Shown one piece after another: positions 44,732 to 55,684 of a stretch of 64,000 bases of DNA (positions within the stretch are counted from its first letter, which is position 1; each line of letters starts with the position of its first letter). A model generated the notes under the pieces. It had not been told where the DNA came from and did not search any database. It was given only the letters and a program-made list of their open reading frames with translations. Source of the DNA: JABDMH01 sp965223105. GTDB taxonomy: Bacteria; Bacteroidota; Bacteroidia; Chitinophagales; Saprospiraceae. Where the stretch lies: contig OZ244987.1 of NCBI GenBank assembly GCA_965223105.1, forward strand, positions 4,960,001 through 5,024,000, read 5' to 3'. The position numbers and the translations under genes were made by a program.

Positions 44732-46570
44732 ATGTGTGGCATTGTAGGTTACGTCGGAGATCAAGAAGCAGCTACAATTCTGTTGGACGGCCTGAAGAGA
44801 TTGGAATATCGAGGATACGACAGCGCCGGTCTCGCACTCCTTGGACCTGATGGAATAGAAATCCACAAGAAATCCGGTAAAGTTCAGCAATTGGCTAATC
44901 AGTTGGAAAAAGTTAAGCTCACCCAGCACATTGGTATGGGCCATACCAGATGGGCCACTCATGGAGGCCCTACGGATGCCAACGCACATCCGCATGTTTC
45001 TAACTCCGGAAATTTGGCCATCATTCACAATGGAATCATTGAAAACTATGCAGTGTTAAAGGAGGAATTGACCAACAAAGGCTATGTATTTCAAAGTGAA
45101 ACCGATACAGAAGTACTGGTCAATTTCATTGACGAAGTAGCTCAGCACCACGAAGGCTCCCTGATTGAAGCCGTCCGCTCTGCCCTTACGAGAGTGGTAG
45201 GTGCATATGGCCTGGTCATACTATCCAAAGACGAACCCGATACCATCATCGCCGCTCGCAAGAGTAGCCCTCTGCTCATAGGCATTGGGCAGGATGAAAA
45301 TTTTGTTGCTTCCGATGCAGGTCCATTCTTAGCCCATACTAAAGAAGTCATCTACCTACAGGATGAAGAAATTGCTGTCGTTACCAAAGATGATGCAACC
45401 ATTCTCAACGTAGAGAACATTAGGCAAACTCCCTATATCCAAACCCTCGACCTCGAGTTAGAAGCAATCGAAAAAGGTGGTTATGAGCACTACATGCTCA
45501 AGGAGATATACGAACAACCCCAATCCGTAGCCGATTGCATGCGGGGCAGGATCGACCTAAAACGAAACCTGCTAAAACTTGGAGGGATCAGTGAGCAAGC
45601 CAAACCCCTTTATCGTGCAGAAAGGATTCTCATCACCGCCTGTGGCACATCCTACTATGCGGGTCTGGTGGCCGAATACCTCATTGAGGATCTGTGTCGC
45701 ATACCCGTCGAAGTGGAATACGCATCAGAATTTAGGTACCGTAATCCCATCATCAGAGATGGCGATGTGGTCATTGCCGTATCACAAAGTGGTGAAACCG
45801 CAGATACGTTAGCTGCCATTGAAATGGCCAAGGCAAGGGGTGCCTATGTCTACGGAGTTTGCAATGTCGTTGCTTCTTCTATTGCCAGAGCAACGCACGC
45901 TGGGGTGTATACACACGCCGGTCCGGAAATAGGAGTGGCAAGCACAAAGGCCTTCACTGCTCAGTTGACCGTATTGTCCATGATAGCACTCAAGATTGCC
46001 AAATATAAAGGTACCGTGGGCCATCCGGACTTCTACCGAAAGTTGGAAGCCCTCATGGACATTCCTTCACTCATCACCAAGGTATTACTGCAATCGGATC
46101 ATATCCGGTCAATCGCTGCCAAATACAGGGATGTACCCAATTTTCTTTATCTCGGCAGAGGTTGCAACTACCCAGTCGCCATGGAAGGAGCACTTAAGCT
46201 CAAAGAGATTTCCTACATTCATGCTGAAGGCTACCCAGCTGCTGAAATGAAACATGGGCCTATTGCCCTGATTGATGAGGACATGCCCGTAGTTGTCATA
46301 GCCATTCAAGATGACGGCTATGACAAGGTTGTATCCAACATCCAGGAAGTCAAATCTCGTAAGGGTAAGGTGATCGCCGTCGTCACAGAGGGTGATACTT
46401 TGATCAAGTCGATGGTAGACCACGTGATTGAGATACCTACCACCGACCCATCATTTTCATCCCTGGTCAGTGTAATTCCATTACAGTTGCTGGCCTATTA
46501 TATTGGAGTCTTAAAGGGACTCAATGTAGATCAACCTCGAAATCTGGCAAAGTCGGTTACTGTGGAGTAG
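44732..46570 (+). CDS. glmS: Glutamine-fructose-6-phosphate aminotransferase
   Basis: 612 residues from the ATG at 44732, giving the obligatory N-terminal Cys (MCGIVGYVG) of the class II glutaminase. HTRWATHG and HNGIIENY in the glutaminase; two SIS domains with TACGTSYYAG, SQSGETADT, STKAFTAQL and the C-terminal LAKSVTVE. Makes glucosamine-6-phosphate for the cell wall. Open codons before 44732 belong to the promoter region. Confidence 0.97.
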   Translation: MCGIVGYVGDQEAATILLDGLKRLEYRGYDSAGLALLGPDGIEIHKKSGKVQQLANQLEKVKLTQHIGMGHTRWATHGGPTDANAHPHVSNSGNLAIIHNGIIENYAVLKEELTNKGYVFQSETDTEVLVNFIDEVAQHHEGSLIEAVRSALTRVVGAYGLVILSKDEPDTIIAARKSSPLLIGIGQDENFVASDAGPFLAHTKEVIYLQDEEIAVVTKDDATILNVENIRQTPYIQTLDLELEAIEKGGYEHYMLKEIYEQPQSVADCMRGRIDLKRNLLKLGGISEQAKPLYRAERILITACGTSYYAGLVAEYLIEDLCRIPVEVEYASEFRYRNPIIRDGDVVIAVSQSGETADTLAAIEMAKARGAYVYGVCNVVASSIARATHAGVYTHAGPEIGVASTKAFTAQLTVLSMIALKIAKYKGTVGHPDFYRKLEALMDIPSLITKVLLQSDHIRSIAAKYRDVPNFLYLGRGCNYPVAMEGALKLKEISYIHAEGYPAAEMKHGPIALIDEDMPVVVIAIQDDGYDKVVSNIQEVKSRKGKVIAVVTEGDTLIKSMVDHVIEIPTTDPSFSSLVSVIPLQLLAYYIGVLKGLNVDQPRNLAKSVTVE

Positions 46571-46750
46571 GCAAATGGCCTGTTTCAATCCCATTTTTGG
46601 GCAAATCCAAAGGCCACATTAACCCGCAGCTCGCTAGTCGCAACCACACAATCACCAACTTTCTTATTGGCATAGTTACGTATCTAAAAGTCTGAAAAAC
46701 AAAGGCCTGGACCTGACTTTTATTATTCAGATCAGCTCTGGGTCCCTAGG

Positions 46751-46783
46751 GTGGACTGTCTGTATACATCTAGACAGCTCCAC
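46751..46783. terminator. Hairpin between convergent glmS and the large dehydrogenase-like gene
   Basis: GTGGACTGTCT and AGACAGCTCCAC pair over 11 bp with one bulge around a 10-nt loop. It sits between two convergent genes. No strong T-run on either side, so only a candidate. Confidence 0.45.
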
Positions 46784-46836
46784 TTCACGGCTCAGAGATA
46801 GTGAATTCTTATTGGGACAAGACCAGAAGGACCTTG

Positions 46837-49800
46837 TCAATTCTCCTGGCCAAGTTGCATCAGGTAAGCCAGTAAGTCACGCAATTCGTCATGATGCAAT
46901 GATGCGGTCAAATTGGCCGGCATCAGCGACACCTCACTGACATCCAATTTTTCAATCTCTTGGTTAGAGATCGTCTGAATTTCTCCCTTAGTATTGCGTA
47001 ATAAAATGTCATCATCGGTCTTGCGGTGTAGGGTACCACTCAAGACCTGACCATCTACCAAATGTACCAATACGGTCTCGTAACCTTGCTTTATATCGGC
47101 ATTGGGCGCCAAAAGAGATTGAAGCAAAGAATTGGGAGTCATATAGGTGCCTACTGTGCTAAGATCTGGCCCCACCAGTCCGCCGATCCCATTGATGCGA
47201 TGACAGGTTGCACACAGTAATTGGGGGCGCCGGTAGATACGATGTCCGCGATGAGGATTTCCATGAGTCCGAGCCTCTTCAATTAATGTTGTCCGCTCAG
47301 ATTTTGTCATTTCCATACCCATGGCCTTTAGATTGCCGGCTTCCTTAAGAGCTTCTTCCCACTGCGTGAGATTAAAACCACTGCTTTGGGCAACACTGAG
47401 ACCAACACTGGCCACAGATTCAGGCAGTTTTTCGCCCTTCAAGGCTTCCGTCATGATTTCGGGGCCGTGATTTATCCTTCGCACAGCATTGAAAATATCC
47501 CTGGCCAGCTCCGGATCCTCAACTTGCTGCAGGATTTCAATGGCTGTATTCATTGCCTCATTTGGTTCCTTTAATATCCAGGCGGTCGTTGCCGCGGCTC
47601 TGACGCTGGCAGGCTTCTTGGAACGAGCCAATTCTATGACCTGGTCAATCCGATCCATACCGATCAAAGCTTGCGCAGCTGCCTGACGTTCACGGTGAGT
47701 ACGGTGTTGGTCCTGGGCTATCTCCAGCACCTTAGATTGAGAAGTAGTTGCTTTGCCTATTTCCAACAGTCGCAGTATCCCCAGGCGAACCCCAATACTA
47801 TCGTGATTCAACATCGATGAAATTACGGCTGGGTCGTCAAGGGGCAGAGATTTCGGGTCATTGGATTTCCCCATGGAACTAAGCAGGGAAGGGTCTCCCC
47901 TCTCGATCACTCGATCCAGTACTTTCTGTTTAGACCCTTGGGAGCCCCATTGTGCCAAACGGTGCCAAGCTCTAACTACCAGGGAATCTACTAAATCAGA
48001 TCGATCCATCATTTCCTCAATATGTTGGGCTGACCTGGGGCCCTCGGCTGCCAAAAGGGCGTACATCCTCTTGTTGGCATCGCCACTGAAAACATCCACT
48101 CCCCGATCAAGTGCCGGCAACCAATCACCTTGCAGCGCACGGAAACTCAGCCAGAGCGCATAATCTATGTTTTCATCGAGCGGATATTCCAAGGTTTTTG
48201 CCAGAAGACGGACTGCTGGTAACCCTCCCTGATTGCGGAGTGCATGAATGGCTTCCAGACGCACCTGTGGATGCGGATCACCGACAAATGCAGACAGCAT
48301 CTCAGTACGCTTTGCGGGAAAATCGAAACGACCGATCATTCGTACACCAGCTGCCCGAATCCGACCGTCAGATGCTTGCAATACATCATCTTGAAGTAAT
48401 TGCTCATCCAGATCAGAGATGGCAGCAGTCAGCCAGAGTGCCTCAAGCCTGGCGCGATCGGATGACTGATTTGCAGCCCAATTTCTCACAGTCGCTTGAT
48501 TCACACCCTTAGCTACCAGCATGCGATTCGCTTGATGCCGGAAATAGGGCTCGGTAGACTTAAGGGCATCCAGCAATTCTCTTATGCCGAGTGCGCTAAA
48601 ATCCGGCGCCAAGATCAATGGTCTTTCATCATGTGTCAGACGCCAGATTCGTCCATGAGATCTGTCTCTCAGTGGGTGATGAAAATCGACTTCTCCATGA
48701 TCAATGATGGGATTATACCAATCTACAATGTATAAGGCCCCGTCAGGACCAATTTTGAGGTCTACAGGTCTGAAAGAGCGGTGGCTCGAATGTAAAACCG
48801 TTTCTACCTCTTCAGCCTCATAGCCGCTTGATTTTGGGGTCACTTGATAGCGCACCATCCGGTTGGCCCGGAAATCATTGGTCATGATGCTCCCCTGCCA
48901 TTGAGGCGGGAAATGGCTTCCATAAACCCACTCGGCACCAGTGTATTTGGGGGTTCCCTCGTTTAACCCGTCAACAATTCTCTCTACACCTACCGCAGTT
49001 GCATGGGCAGAACCCGGAAAAATGTAATTAATCCCAGAACTGCCTGCCCCATCCGTGGCAAATGCCTGACCCCATGGATCAAGGGCATGACCCCACGGAT
49101 TAATTAGTCCCCGGGCGAAAACTTCCAACCGCTTTGTCTCAGGCCTGTAATACCAGACACCTGATCCATTCAAACGCCGGGGTCCATGAATGGTCTCAAC
49201 GAAAGAATTGATATAAATAGATTGTGTAAAATATAAATCGCCCCACGGAGCCCAGGTCAATCCATGGATCATATGGTGAACATCTGCATTTCCAAAGCCC
49301 TCAAAAATGACCATTTTCTGGTCAGACTGCAGATCACCATTTGTATCGGCCAAGAACAAAAATTCGGTTGTACTCGTCACATACGCACCACCTGGTACAG
49401 GCATAACCGATTGTGGCACCAACAATTCCTCCGCAAAAACGAATGAAGTATCGGCCCGGCCGTCGCGATCTCGATCTTCTAAGACCACAATGCGATCATT
49501 GGGTGTATCGCCAGGAGCAATGTGTGGATAGGTACTGCTGGTGGCTACCCATGCTCTTCCCTGCCCATCCCAATTCATATTGATGGGATTGGCGATCATG
49601 GGATCGGCAGCAAATAGATTTACTCGAAACCCGGGAGATACAGTGAAAGCTTTCAGTTCTTGTGCTACATCGGGAGTCGGTATATTTGCTGGCACCTCAT
49701 CTTCCGGATAATCTTTTGGTGATTTCCAGTGCCGATTTATACTTAGCTTGGCGTGAAATATTTGTGGTTGCAACAAGCGCCGTATATCGCGTTCTCTCTC

Positions 49801-51231
49801 CTCAATCAATTCGGCCAGCTGGTCCATCTCATAGGATAAATGCCCCATCTCGTGCCGGCGAAACAGATAAATATAGGCTTCATTTAAGGGTCGCAGCCGT
49901 TGCCGGTACAAACGGTTCTTTTCTTTGATAAGGTGGGACAATGTGCTTTCCTTAGCCCGACTAAATTCTATGGAATCAGAGGAAATCCAGGTGCTGCTTA
50001 AGTCAGAACTTACCGACACCAGACCCTGTCCGGTCAAGATTCCTTCAGTAAATCCCGTTTTGAGCTCAAGATCAAATTGCGTACCCTTGACAATCCTCTT
50101 CCAATTTTTTACAACCACATTTTCTGTCGAGGAAATGCGGGCTTGGCTATCTAATTGTATCCTAAAATCAGTACTCACATCCTCTGAAAATGTATGCAGT
50201 ATAACTTCAGACATTTTGCGATATCCGTTTTCGTTGAGATGAATTCCGTTACTGGTATAGCGCTCTGGATCAGAAGGTGCGAGCTTGTTAAAAAGATCTA
50301 TAAAGATATGGCTCCGCTCCTGGGCTTCGCGTTCAATGAAGGTGCGGGTAGCCTCCAATCTCTGGTTTCTGGCCTTCAGCTCCTCAGGAGTAATGATCGA
50401 GGCTTCCTGCTTTGGAGGTGAAAGGAGGACTGCTGGTATGCTAAGGGAGTCCACAAAATCCAGTAGGCGCTCATAACCGCGTTCAAACAGTTCCTGGTCA
50501 TCTTTGTTCCCGTGAAATGCTGTCTCACTGCCATAGCCAATGATCAGCACCTGAGGATTTGCTTCCTCGATGTGACGCATCAGCACCTTTGATCCAAAAC
50601 CTTCCTCCGCTGTAGGCGGCTGCCATGATCGCGTATTTTGGGCAGAACCAAACTGAGATCTGGCCTGACCATAAATATCGTCAGCTGGCCACCCTATGTT
50701 GCGGAAGGTTAGCCGATGGTACGGAAATGCTTGCAAAAGCGACTGCTCGAAGAAACCATAGTTTTCCATCGATGAAATCAGCGCATCTCCCAGCAAAACC
50801 ACCCTGGTATCATTTTCATGTCCAGGCAGTTGAATGCCCTGAGCAGCCGTAAATCTCTGAGAACCAACAACCTTCATCTTCCACCAAATTTTCCTGCCAG
50901 ACGGTAAGGGAACACCCTCATAGAATACTGAAGAATCTGCACCAAATCGAAATCCACTATCCCATAGATCCCCGATATTCTTCTGCAATAGTGTTCTGTC
51001 ACTAGACACCAGGATCTGGTAACCTTCCACGGTGGAATCTAGCGGCGGATGTGACCAGGAAAATTCAATGCTGGCTAAAGCCAACGGACCTCCCAACTCC
51101 ACATATTCGGCATGAAAGTCTAAAGGTATCATGGCTTCCTCTTCAGATGGATGACAAGTCCAGAAGATCCAAAGCACAAACACAAAGCACAGAACATCAA
51201 GTCTCATACGCGGGAAAATATCGAAATTCAC
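46837..51231 (-). CDS. PVC-type haem-binding dehydrogenase-like protein with N-terminal SGNH domain
   Basis: 1464 residues, N-terminal signal with Cys (FWTC). Residues about 140-350 form an SGNH/GDSL-like hydrolase domain (VVLLGDALISS, RNIGWPADDIYGQA, GIHLNENGYRKM). The middle (about 520-880) is the six-bladed propeller 'membrane-bound dehydrogenase' domain (FAADPMIANPINMNWDGQGR, IGPDGALYIVDWYNP). HEAT-like repeats follow, then a C-terminal cytochrome c domain with CATCHRINGIGG. The family is abundant in Planctomycetes and Bacteroidota; substrates are unknown, with carbohydrates suspected. The SGNH domain is an unusual addition, and its first block has Ala for Ser (GDAL). Confidence 0.82.
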   Translation of the reverse strand: MNFDIFPRMRLDVLCFVFVLWIFWTCHPSEEEAMIPLDFHAEYVELGGPLALASIEFSWSHPPLDSTVEGYQILVSSDRTLLQKNIGDLWDSGFRFGADSSVFYEGVPLPSGRKIWWKMKVVGSQRFTAAQGIQLPGHENDTRVVLLGDALISSMENYGFFEQSLLQAFPYHRLTFRNIGWPADDIYGQARSQFGSAQNTRSWQPPTAEEGFGSKVLMRHIEEANPQVLIIGYGSETAFHGNKDDQELFERGYERLLDFVDSLSIPAVLLSPPKQEASIITPEELKARNQRLEATRTFIEREAQERSHIFIDLFNKLAPSDPERYTSNGIHLNENGYRKMSEVILHTFSEDVSTDFRIQLDSQARISSTENVVVKNWKRIVKGTQFDLELKTGFTEGILTGQGLVSVSSDLSSTWISSDSIEFSRAKESTLSHLIKEKNRLYRQRLRPLNEAYIYLFRRHEMGHLSYEMDQLAELIEERERDIRRLLQPQIFHAKLSINRHWKSPKDYPEDEVPANIPTPDVAQELKAFTVSPGFRVNLFAADPMIANPINMNWDGQGRAWVATSSTYPHIAPGDTPNDRIVVLEDRDRDGRADTSFVFAEELLVPQSVMPVPGGAYVTSTTEFLFLADTNGDLQSDQKMVIFEGFGNADVHHMIHGLTWAPWGDLYFTQSIYINSFVETIHGPRRLNGSGVWYYRPETKRLEVFARGLINPWGHALDPWGQAFATDGAGSSGINYIFPGSAHATAVGVERIVDGLNEGTPKYTGAEWVYGSHFPPQWQGSIMTNDFRANRMVRYQVTPKSSGYEAEEVETVLHSSHRSFRPVDLKIGPDGALYIVDWYNPIIDHGEVDFHHPLRDRSHGRIWRLTHDERPLILAPDFSALGIRELLDALKSTEPYFRHQANRMLVAKGVNQATVRNWAANQSSDRARLEALWLTAAISDLDEQLLQDDVLQASDGRIRAAGVRMIGRFDFPAKRTEMLSAFVGDPHPQVRLEAIHALRNQGGLPAVRLLAKTLEYPLDENIDYALWLSFRALQGDWLPALDRGVDVFSGDANKRMYALLAAEGPRSAQHIEEMMDRSDLVDSLVVRAWHRLAQWGSQGSKQKVLDRVIERGDPSLLSSMGKSNDPKSLPLDDPAVISSMLNHDSIGVRLGILRLLEIGKATTSQSKVLEIAQDQHRTHRERQAAAQALIGMDRIDQVIELARSKKPASVRAAATTAWILKEPNEAMNTAIEILQQVEDPELARDIFNAVRRINHGPEIMTEALKGEKLPESVASVGLSVAQSSGFNLTQWEEALKEAGNLKAMGMEMTKSERTTLIEEARTHGNPHRGHRIYRRPQLLCATCHRINGIGGLVGPDLSTVGTYMTPNSLLQSLLAPNADIKQGYETVLVHLVDGQVLSGTLHRKTDDDILLRNTKGEIQTISNQEIEKLDVSEVSLMPANLTASLHHDELRDLLAYLMQLGQEN

Positions 51232-51416
51232 AGATATAATCTAGATGTATACACATAACCACCACGAAACTCTAGAAAGACAGCTGTAATCCCGTCAAAT
51301 TTGATTGGACTCGACCTAAAGAGCCAAGTATAATGACTTTATCGATGCCGGCCCGATGATTCGACACAGGCCTCCCTTGGCAGGGATATTAATGCATCAA
51401 GTCCTACCTTTGCTCG

Positions 51417-51779
51417 ATGATTTCAGAAGCACATGTGCAAATGGCCATTGCCCTTACCTTTGGAAGTCTGGGCCTGTTCCATTTTGTCTTTGGGAAGACG
51501 ATGCAAAAATATGCCGTTGAGAATGGATTGCTCAATGCAAATATTGCAGTAAAAATGAGTGGAGCATTGTTGATTGTGTCAAGTGTGGCATTATATATTG
51601 AGGATTATGCGCATTTTGGCTATTATGGTATTTGTCTCTTTCTGGTACTCTCAAGTCTGATTTTGCACCAATTTTGGTCAAAAAAACTGGCTGTTGATCA
51701 ACTCCTCGAAATGCTGCATTTTGCTAAAAATCTTCTGCTTGCCCTCCTGGTTTGGTACTTAGGAGAGTTGCTGACTTAA
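51417..51779 (+). CDS. Small DoxX-like integral membrane protein
   Basis: 120 residues, four membrane helices, LTFGSLGLFHFVFGKTMQ and KMSGALLIVSSVALYIEDY resembling DoxX/DUF4870-like small quinone-related proteins. Lies between two large haem-binding proteins, divergent from the first. Confidence 0.6.
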   Translation: MISEAHVQMAIALTFGSLGLFHFVFGKTMQKYAVENGLLNANIAVKMSGALLIVSSVALYIEDYAHFGYYGICLFLVLSSLILHQFWSKKLAVDQLLEMLHFAKNLLLALLVWYLGELLT

Positions 51780-52240
51780 TATCTGGGTATCTCTAAAAAC
51801 CCCGTTCGTGGATCGGGCACACTCAGAGGTTATTAGATGTACCCATCTATTATTCCATGAGAGCCACCGGTAAAAGAATCGGTGGCTGCCTGTTTCCAGG
51901 TCAAGGGGAATATACATCCTGGAATAATCGCCAAAGAAAGCGTCATCGATGATCTTTAATAATACCCGTAACAGGCAATAGGAAAATTCACCGATGTCGA
52001 GGTTAAATCAAGCAATTCATCAAAGTGCTTTCTCATTGCACAAATACATTCTTATCGAATTCTCTGGCTTTATTTGGGTACTATATGTCGCAATAAGATA
52101 AAGATTGAAAGCGGCAATCATACTTGAAGGACCATTTCCCCAATGGTGCAAAAAGATGATTTCTCAAAATAATCCAAAACAAGGAAGATCGTATGGTAAA
52201 AAGACTCCATGAGGCGACAAAAGGAGTTCGACCGCAAACT
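51780..52240. other. Intergenic gap with one hairpin
   Basis: AGCCACCG and CGGTGGCT pair around a 10-nt loop at about 51863-51888 and could end the preceding plus-strand gene. Nothing else seen. Confidence 0.4.
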
Positions 52241-55200
52241 TTATCGCTCGCTTAAGAAGGTCAAGAGATCTCGCACCTGATCATCAGGAAGATCGGTCAG
52301 TAATCCTTCGGGCATTAACGACAAGGGTTGGGCTTCAAGTTTCTGCACCTTTTCCTGAGAAATATTCATAGACTCACCATAATGAGTTCGCAGCGTCAAT
52401 GTATGGGCACTTTGGTCCTCGATGCGACCAGTGAGAAATCGATCATCCTTCATTCTCACCAGGTAGTTGAGGTATCCCTCCCTAATGTCTGCATTGGGAG
52501 CAGCAATCTGATAAATGGTAGTAGTTTGATCCCTGAAGTCATATCCTGTAAGGTCGGGACCAGTCGATCCTCCGGGTAAGCTGTCCATAAGGTGACAACT
52601 ACTGCAAAGGACCTGAAAGAGTTTTGCTCCACGGTATTTGTTTCCTTCCCCGTCGGCAACAATTTCCAATAAACGATTTATTTCACGTTCTGAATCGGAA
52701 ACTTCCAAGGCAAAAGCCTGTGGCCAAACATCCTTCATTCTAGGGAAATGCATTGGATCTATGGACAATTTCATTTGCAACACAATTTCACGAACCAGAT
52801 CTTCGGCATGGATTTCCTTGTCCAGGAAAACACGTTTCCACAGAAGCTCGGACCAGGAAGAACGGGAGGTGAGGAAGTAAAGAGCCGCCATTCTTATCCG
52901 ACGATCGGCACGAAGATGATCCGGATAGTCATCGAGGATGCGCAGGGCTATGGAATCTTCGGCAAATCTTGAAAGATTGGCCAATGAAGACACGATCACT
53001 GTTGCCGGTGAATTCTTGTTCTTCGCCAAAGCCAGGAGCACCTCAATCGATCTTGGATCATCATACTTACTGACTGCGCCGATCAGGCCTAGTTTGACAT
53101 GTACTGGTGTTTTGTCATCAGACAAACTTTTCAAAGCATCAGATAAAGCTTCTTCACCCCTGAGCTGCAGATTTAGTAAAGTTGATGACTGGCTGGACAG
53201 CGTTTGATAGGGTTGCATTGCAACCAGAAGGGATTTGGGAAAATCTGAAAAATCCCTGGTTACCAGTCCTTTGGTGAGACCATCCATCAAAATAAGTCCT
53301 AAATCCGATCCGGGTACCTGGCGAAACAGCGCTTCAGCCAGTTGATAGTCTTTGGCAGATCCTCCCTGGATCAGTCTCTGCATCAATCTTTCCAAAATCG
53401 TGGTCTTAATGACTGATACCTCCCAAAAAGAAGGGTCGGCAAAGAGCTTTTCAATGGTTTGGTGTTGTTGATCAATCTGAGCTTCCATTGCCCACCAAAG
53501 CATCAGCGGATTGTCTGGGTCATCAGGATCGATCTGTCTCGCCAAGCCCTCGATCATTGACCAGCCAAGCGGACCTTCAACCCTTCGGGCTGAAGCAGCC
53601 AACTGGCTGATAACCTCAGGGTGCCTTTCTTGACGGCAAAGTATTTGCAAACTTTGGATCACAGCGTCTGATCTTAGACCAGCATCGACACTCAATCTTA
53701 CCGCCCACATTCTCACATATGGGTCGGTATGATTCATGGCCCGTACCGCTACAGCTTCTTCCAGCCCTCCCAGTAAATGAATGGCCCAAAGTGATTCCAA
53801 AGCAGTCTGCCCATCACCATTGTCTAGCATTTCAGTGAGAGCGGATAGCATGGAGGGAGCATTCAGATCGGCAATTCGCTGTAAAGCCATTTGCCGATAC
53901 CATTTGTTTTTGTGATAGAGTAACCGTAACAACTCGTGCTCAGGCAACTGAGTAATGTCGTAAATCTCATTTGACGCCGAATCGGCGGCAAGACGATAAA
54001 TTCTACCGGATTCACGGTGCCAGGTATCTTGAGGGTTGACGTGAGAAAGACGGCTATCACACCAATCGGCAATATAAATGGCTCCATCAGGTCCCACCTT
54101 AATATCCACTGGCCTAAACCATCGATCATCTGTTTGCAAGATCCTGGCCTCATCAATCGTGGCAAAGGAAGAACCATTGGGCTCCATCCGGGTGCGCAGG
54201 AGGAAATTATGCAGCGGATTAATACCGATCATCTTGTCGGCATACAACTCAGGTAAACCGTCCGCCTCATATTTTATCCAGGCATGAGTGAATCGCAATC
54301 GCTGACCAGTGAAATGCATATCCCCCAAATAGCCATAGGCGTAAGGATTGGTCAGCGGACCATGCTTCCCCCAGTTTTTAGTATAATAGCCGCCCTGTTT
54401 GTAGTATTGTCCCCGGGAAACTCCATTGGTACCTGAATAAATCCTCCCTTTTGCATCCATCTCTACATGGAAGGTATTGCCACCGCCTTCGGCGAAAATT
54501 TCAAAGATCATCTCGCTAGGATGGTATCGCCAGATGCTTTGACCTTCAAAATAGAGATCCTTGGTTTTTGCCGTATTGATTTTGGAAGTGACTGTGCTGC
54601 CTGTGGCCCCATACAACCAACCATCTGGCCCCCACCTTAGGCTGTTGGCAACGGCATGAGTATCCTCCAGCCCAAAACCTTCAATATGTACCACAGGGTC
54701 ACCCTCTGGTAGGCCATCGGCATCGGCATCGGGGTAAGCCAAAAGGTAGGGAGGATTCAAAACCCAAATTTTGCCTCGCCCCCAGGTTACACCGGTCGCT
54801 ATATTGAGGCCGGTAATGGCATCGGTCGCCTTATCATACCATCCATCTCCGTCGGTATCCTCAAAGAATGAAATCTTATCCGCTCCCTTTAGACCTTCTG
54901 GTGGAGGTTCCGGCACTTTGTCAAACTGCATGCGAATGTGATGGTCAATTCCGGTAACTTTCAGGCCTTTGGGATAAGGATATTGACTGTACTGCACCAC
55001 CCAAAGACGACCCCGATGGTCAAAAGCCAATTCGACAGGCTGATGTATGGCGGGTTCGGTCAATACGGCCTGCACCTCCAATCCAGGTTCCACTCGGAAT
55101 TGCTGAAGAGAATGATCGACGGCAGGCAGTTGGGAGGCATCTGACTGGACACCTCTGCCTTTAAACTGCCTCATGTATTCGGCCACCTCATCATTGGCAG

Positions 55201-55291
55201 CTAGATCAAGATAGTTCTCCCTCTCTTCCTTCGTCGACGGACTACATGCCACCAATAAGAAAATCAGGCACAGGGAGTATTTTGCATCCAT
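52241..55291 (-). CDS. PVC-type haem-binding dehydrogenase-like lipoprotein
   Basis: 1016 residues with a lipobox (LIFLLVAC, then SPS). Propeller domain (LTEPAIHQPVELAFDHRGRL, KVGPDGAIYIADWCDSR), HEAT-like repeats, and a C-terminal cytochrome c with CSSCHLMDS. Same family as 46837-51231 but without the SGNH domain. Its start is divergent from the riboswitch. Confidence 0.85.
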   Translation of the reverse strand: MDAKYSLCLIFLLVACSPSTKEERENYLDLAANDEVAEYMRQFKGRGVQSDASQLPAVDHSLQQFRVEPGLEVQAVLTEPAIHQPVELAFDHRGRLWVVQYSQYPYPKGLKVTGIDHHIRMQFDKVPEPPPEGLKGADKISFFEDTDGDGWYDKATDAITGLNIATGVTWGRGKIWVLNPPYLLAYPDADADGLPEGDPVVHIEGFGLEDTHAVANSLRWGPDGWLYGATGSTVTSKINTAKTKDLYFEGQSIWRYHPSEMIFEIFAEGGGNTFHVEMDAKGRIYSGTNGVSRGQYYKQGGYYTKNWGKHGPLTNPYAYGYLGDMHFTGQRLRFTHAWIKYEADGLPELYADKMIGINPLHNFLLRTRMEPNGSSFATIDEARILQTDDRWFRPVDIKVGPDGAIYIADWCDSRLSHVNPQDTWHRESGRIYRLAADSASNEIYDITQLPEHELLRLLYHKNKWYRQMALQRIADLNAPSMLSALTEMLDNGDGQTALESLWAIHLLGGLEEAVAVRAMNHTDPYVRMWAVRLSVDAGLRSDAVIQSLQILCRQERHPEVISQLAASARRVEGPLGWSMIEGLARQIDPDDPDNPLMLWWAMEAQIDQQHQTIEKLFADPSFWEVSVIKTTILERLMQRLIQGGSAKDYQLAEALFRQVPGSDLGLILMDGLTKGLVTRDFSDFPKSLLVAMQPYQTLSSQSSTLLNLQLRGEEALSDALKSLSDDKTPVHVKLGLIGAVSKYDDPRSIEVLLALAKNKNSPATVIVSSLANLSRFAEDSIALRILDDYPDHLRADRRIRMAALYFLTSRSSWSELLWKRVFLDKEIHAEDLVREIVLQMKLSIDPMHFPRMKDVWPQAFALEVSDSEREINRLLEIVADGEGNKYRGAKLFQVLCSSCHLMDSLPGGSTGPDLTGYDFRDQTTTIYQIAAPNADIREGYLNYLVRMKDDRFLTGRIEDQSAHTLTLRTHYGESMNISQEKVQKLEAQPLSLMPEGLLTDLPDDQVRDLLTFLSER

Positions 55292-55400
55292 TGATCGAAT
55301 CTATCTTCAGTCCTTGAAATTAATTTTTTGCAAACATTTTTTGTCAATAAAGCCGATTCGCTCTTTTCCAACCTGAATTTACCCTATTTTGCAGTCAGCT

Positions 55401-55557
55401 TCGGTGATGGATGGGTTCCATTCATCTGAAAAGGGAATCCGGTGAGAATCCGGAGCAGTCCCCGCTGCTGTAAGTTTCGCTAAGTATGGGCGAGTACCAC
55501 TGTTGAATTGATCCAATGGGAAGGTGCCCAGTAGAAATGAGCCAGAAGACCTGCCAA
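55401..55557 (+). ncRNA. Cobalamin riboswitch
   Basis: Conserved core GGGAATCCGGTGAGAATCCGG, AGCAGTCCCCGCTGCTGTAA and the closing GAGCCAGAAGACCTGCC match the B12-sensing aptamer. The expression platform probably lies in 55558-55684, where TTTCGGAGGAAAAG may be involved. It controls the TonB receptor downstream. Confidence 0.95.
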
Positions 55558-55684
55558 AGCATCATTTAATCACTAAACACTTTCGGAGGAAAAGTGACTG
55601 AGGTGAATCAACGGACATTCCCTCCGTTAGATCCCGGATAGTGACCAGGTCGCTCTCCATCCTCTTCACCTTTCCTCGATCAGG

